A stretch of 41,708 nucleotides of DNA from CAZCBN01 sp964496975 (lineage in GTDB: Bacteria; Planctomycetota; Phycisphaerae; Phycisphaerales; UBA1924), in assembly GCA_964496975.1 (NCBI GenBank), contig CAZCBN010000013.1, forward strand, positions 1-41,708. Reading direction: 5' to 3'. Below the pieces are notes generated by a model. It was not told where the DNA came from. It saw only the letters and a program-made list of their open reading frames with translations, and ran no database searches. Positions 39,571 to 41,708 of this stretch are shown in pieces. The position numbers were made by a program, and so were the translations under genes. Positions within the stretch are counted from its first letter, which is position 1, and every line of letters begins with the position of its first letter.

Positions 39571-40416
39571 TCAGGCGTCGCCCGGCCCCTGCGGCGGGCC
39601 CGAACGCTCCGGCCGCTCTGGCCGCTCCGAGTCGTCCGGCCGCGCAGGCCGCGGCGGACGCTCGCCCGGCCGCCCGCCCGGCCGCCCGCCCTGCCCCCGG
39701 CCCGCTCCGACGCCCCGTCCGGCGTTCGGCCCTTGGTCGAACCCCTCGCCCCGGCCCTCGCCGCGACCATCTCGCGGCCGCGCGGGACGCCCCTCCGGAC
39801 GAGCCCCCGGCTGCGGCACGGGCCCGCCCCGGCCGGTGGGGCCCATCGACTCCAACAGCGCGCCCAACTCCCGCGCGTCCAGCAAGCCGTCGCCCGATCG
39901 ATCAAAGCGTTCGATCATCGCCTCGGGCGAGGGCCGCGCCGCACCCGGGCCACCGGGACCACCCCGGCCTTCGGGGCCACCGCGTCCTTCGGGACCGCCG
40001 CGGCCGTTCGGGCCGCCCGCGCGATTGGGGCCGCCGGGCCCGCCGGGGCCGCCGAGTCCACGGCCGACGCCCGGGCCGCGCTGGTCGTCCGGCGACTCGC
40101 GACGCGGGGGACCGCCGCGCCCCTCAAAGCCGCCCCGAACCTGCGGCTCACCGCGGCCTTCGCGCCGGCGTTCGTGCATGGGGTGGTCCACCTCGGCCAA
40201 GTCCCATGACGCCATCGGCGTCGGGAGGGGCTCCGGCGCCTCGTCCGCGACGGCCAACACGTCCAGCCGGTAGGGCCACGTCAGCCCGGCCGGCGCGGCC
40301 TGGGCCCACGCCGCGCCCGCCGCGGCCAGCAGCACGCCGACCGCCACCCAAGGCCCCACCCCGCGCGGGCCACCCGTGTTCACCAACCTCGCGCTTGATT
40401 GCATCCCGCCACGCAT
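39571..40416 (-). CDS. Exported EF-hand protein with Gly-Pro-rich repeats
   Basis: Start ATG 40416, with AAGGAG 7 nt upstream; 281 residues. Signal peptide at about 18-39 (AAWAQA). One canonical EF-hand calcium loop DRSGDGLLDARE (172-183). It is flanked on both sides by long Gly/Pro/Arg runs (GGPGGPGGP, RGGPEGRGGPEG) resembling collagen-like or disordered sequence. A single EF-hand may pair with another molecule. It is divergent from the ECF sigma gene, and planctomycetes often encode such EF-hand proteins beside sigma/anti-sigma pairs; a regulatory link is inferred. Confidence 0.8.
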   Translation of the reverse strand: MRGGMQSSARLVNTGGPRGVGPWVAVGVLLAAAGAAWAQAAPAGLTWPYRLDVLAVADEAPEPLPTPMASWDLAEVDHPMHERRREGRGEPQVRGGFEGRGGPPRRESPDDQRGPGVGRGLGGPGGPGGPNRAGGPNGRGGPEGRGGPEGRGGPGGPGAARPSPEAMIERFDRSGDGLLDARELGALLESMGPTGRGGPVPQPGARPEGRPARPRDGRGEGRGEGFDQGPNAGRGVGAGRGQGGRPGGRPGERPPRPARPDDSERPERPERSGPPQGPGDA

Positions 40417-40680
40417 GGTCCGACTCCTTGTGTCCTGCCCGTTGTCTCACGTGCTGCGGTGTCAGGTCCGAACGTCCGGCGCCGTCTCCGGGGGACCGTG
40501 TGCCGCCCTGCGCGTCGCGGGGCGGCCGGCCCCCGGTGCTCGGCACCGGCCCCGGGTCGATCGCAACGCCAAGGGGTTGTCGCCGCGGGCCGACGGGGGG
40601 ACAGTCGGCGATGCGCCCATCGCGTGCGCCCGGGCCGCGGCTGTCCCCGGGGCGGCGGGGGGCGACAATGACCGATCGCC

Positions 40681-41394
40681 ATGCCGCAGTCCCCCATGCC
40701 CGACCACGCCCCCGCGCCCCGCGGGCCCTCCCCCGCGATGGGGCTGCCCACGCCCGACGGGTCGCCCGACAAGTCGCCCTTTGGGGGGCCCACGGGGATC
40801 GCCGCGCCGGACGTGTTTGAGATCCTGATCCGCGAGCACGCCGACATGCTGTGCGCGTTTTTGCGGTCGCTCGTCCGGCGGCCCGAGGTGGTGGACGACT
40901 TGTTTCAGCAGACGGCGCTCGTGGCCTGGCGGCGGCTCGGCGACTACGACCGGGCCCGGCCCTTTGGACCGTGGCTCCGGGGCATCGCGGCGCGGGTGGC
41001 GATGGCGCACCGCCGCAAGGCGGCGCACGACTTCGTGCGGTGCGAGCCCGGCGTGATCGAGGCCCTGGGCGCCCGGCTCGACGAGGTGAACCGCCTGCCG
41101 GGGGACACGTTTGCGCAGCGCGCGGCGGGCATCCGCGGATGCCTTGACCAACTGCCCGAGGGCATGCGCGACGCGGTGGAGATGGCGTACGAGCGGGGCA
41201 TGCTGCTGAAGCAGATCGCCGCGGCGCTCTCCAGCAGCGAGGAAGCGATCAAAAAGCGCGTGCAACGCGCACGGGTGCTGCTGGCGGACTGTCTGCGGCG
41301 GGCCCTCGCGGCCCACCAGACGGGTCACCAGATGGGCCACCCGATGGGTCACCCGATGGGCCAGAGCGCCGGGGCGGCGGAGGGGCTGCGATGA
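40681..41394 (+). CDS. ECF-type RNA polymerase sigma factor
   Basis: Start ATG 40681; 237 residues. After a Pro-rich start, region 2 spans about 45-110 (FEILIREHADMLCAFLRSLV, VVDDLFQQTALVAWRRLGDY, GPWLRGIAARVAMAHRRK). Region 4 spans about 155-210 (CLDQLPEGMRDAVEMAYERG, LKQIAAALSSSEEAIKKRVQ). This matches the planctomycete/verrucomicrobial ECF group. The tail repeats MGHP, encoded by 12-bp units near 41325-41372. The stop overlaps the next start (ATGA), implying coupling to the anti-sigma-like partner. Confidence 0.9.
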   Translation: MPQSPMPDHAPAPRGPSPAMGLPTPDGSPDKSPFGGPTGIAAPDVFEILIREHADMLCAFLRSLVRRPEVVDDLFQQTALVAWRRLGDYDRARPFGPWLRGIAARVAMAHRRKAAHDFVRCEPGVIEALGARLDEVNRLPGDTFAQRAAGIRGCLDQLPEGMRDAVEMAYERGMLLKQIAAALSSSEEAIKKRVQRARVLLADCLRRALAAHQTGHQMGHPMGHPMGQSAGAAEGLR

Positions 41395-41708
41395 ACGATG
41401 CCACCGAGGGGCGGGGCCCGCACACGCACGCGGCGGGCGCGCACGAAGCGGGTTCCAACGGAGCGGCCCCGCGCGGGCCGGGGGCGATCGATCCGGGGCT
41501 GCTCCCCGAGTCGCTGCCCGCGGCCGACGCGGCGGAGCGGGCGGCGGGCCTGATGGCGCACGGGCTTTTGGAGCACCTCCGCCACGACACGGCGGGGGCG
41601 CAGGATCGGCGCGTCGCCGCGGCGATGCGGGCGGTGCGCGCGGCGGGAACGGTCGGAACGCCGGAGAGCGAAGGCCGCGCGCACGCGGCCGGGCGATCGG
41701 CCCCGGCC
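41391..41708 (+). CDS. Probable anti-sigma partner, cut by window edge
   Basis: ATG 41391 overlaps the sigma stop by 4 bp, and the frame stays open to the window end (106 codons seen). The visible part is hydrophilic, starting MNDATEGRGPHTHAAG, with a helical stretch LMAHGLLEHLRHDTAGAQDR. No transmembrane segment is reached yet. Position and coupling suggest an anti-sigma or FecR-like protein; the domain that would prove it lies outside. Confidence 0.6.
   Translation, partial: MNDATEGRGPHTHAAGAHEAGSNGAAPRGPGAIDPGLLPESLPAADAAERAAGLMAHGLLEHLRHDTAGAQDRRVAAAMRAVRAAGTVGTPESEGRAHAAGRSAPA

Overview
Very GC-rich bacterial DNA, mostly low-seventies percent G+C by eye. It most likely comes from a planctomycete of the Phycisphaerae. 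This is inferred from several traits: a C-terminal PTPG-type sorting tail ending in Arg residues, a prepilin-like protein with a C-terminal FADGH motif, an ECF sigma factor fused to a membrane anchor and an extracytoplasmic domain, a CxxCG-FDLTG zinc-ribbon membrane protein, menaquinone synthesis by the futalosine route, and Ala/Pro/Gly-rich expansions in many proteins. No rRNA, tRNA, CRISPR or transposase was seen. A run of 10 Ns at 23193-23202 marks an assembly gap.

Layout. 1-4220: a FIST sensor protein cut by the left edge, two small unknown proteins and a secreted SH3-like protein. 4493-10166: a TolC-type outer-membrane protein, the Sua5 tRNA-modification enzyme, a small membrane protein and NADP-type isocitrate dehydrogenase. 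10203-10795: a DUF433/DUF5615 toxin-antitoxin-like pair whose toxin carries an in-frame TGA. 10922-13371: a membrane-anchored ECF sigma factor overlapping a prepilin-like gene by 4 bp. 13660-21719: a DUF11 lipoprotein, RpiA, the XTP/dITP pyrophosphatase, DnaK and MqnE. 21786-29439: an ABC-F ATPase broken by the gap, a zinc-ribbon membrane protein with an expanded pentapeptide array, a PDZ/serine-hydrolase fusion, a CrcB fluoride channel and a solitary nuoH.

29440-31548 is a clear compositional island of about half G+C, with an AT-rich flank. It carries one gene, a protein that reads as four ACT-like modules and that I cannot name. 31549-33899 is a cobalamin/iron-type binding lipoprotein overlapping a conserved GHQP protein. 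34074-35378 is a vanadium-haloperoxidase-like (PAP2) exported protein. 35600-39429 runs queC-queE-queD-htrA on the minus strand, that is, 7-deazaguanine synthesis plus a DegP-type protease. The right end has an exported EF-hand protein divergent from a second ECF sigma factor, whose stop overlaps the start of a probable anti-sigma partner cut by the window edge.

The housekeeping genes look ordinary. The more unusual content is the low-GC ACT-repeat gene, the nonsense-interrupted toxin, the sigma/prepilin pair, and short tandem repeats of period 8, 11, 14, 15 and 16 bp in intergenic DNA. The period-8 unit also lies inside an insertion of mqnE, and a separate 15-bp array splits a zinc ribbon.
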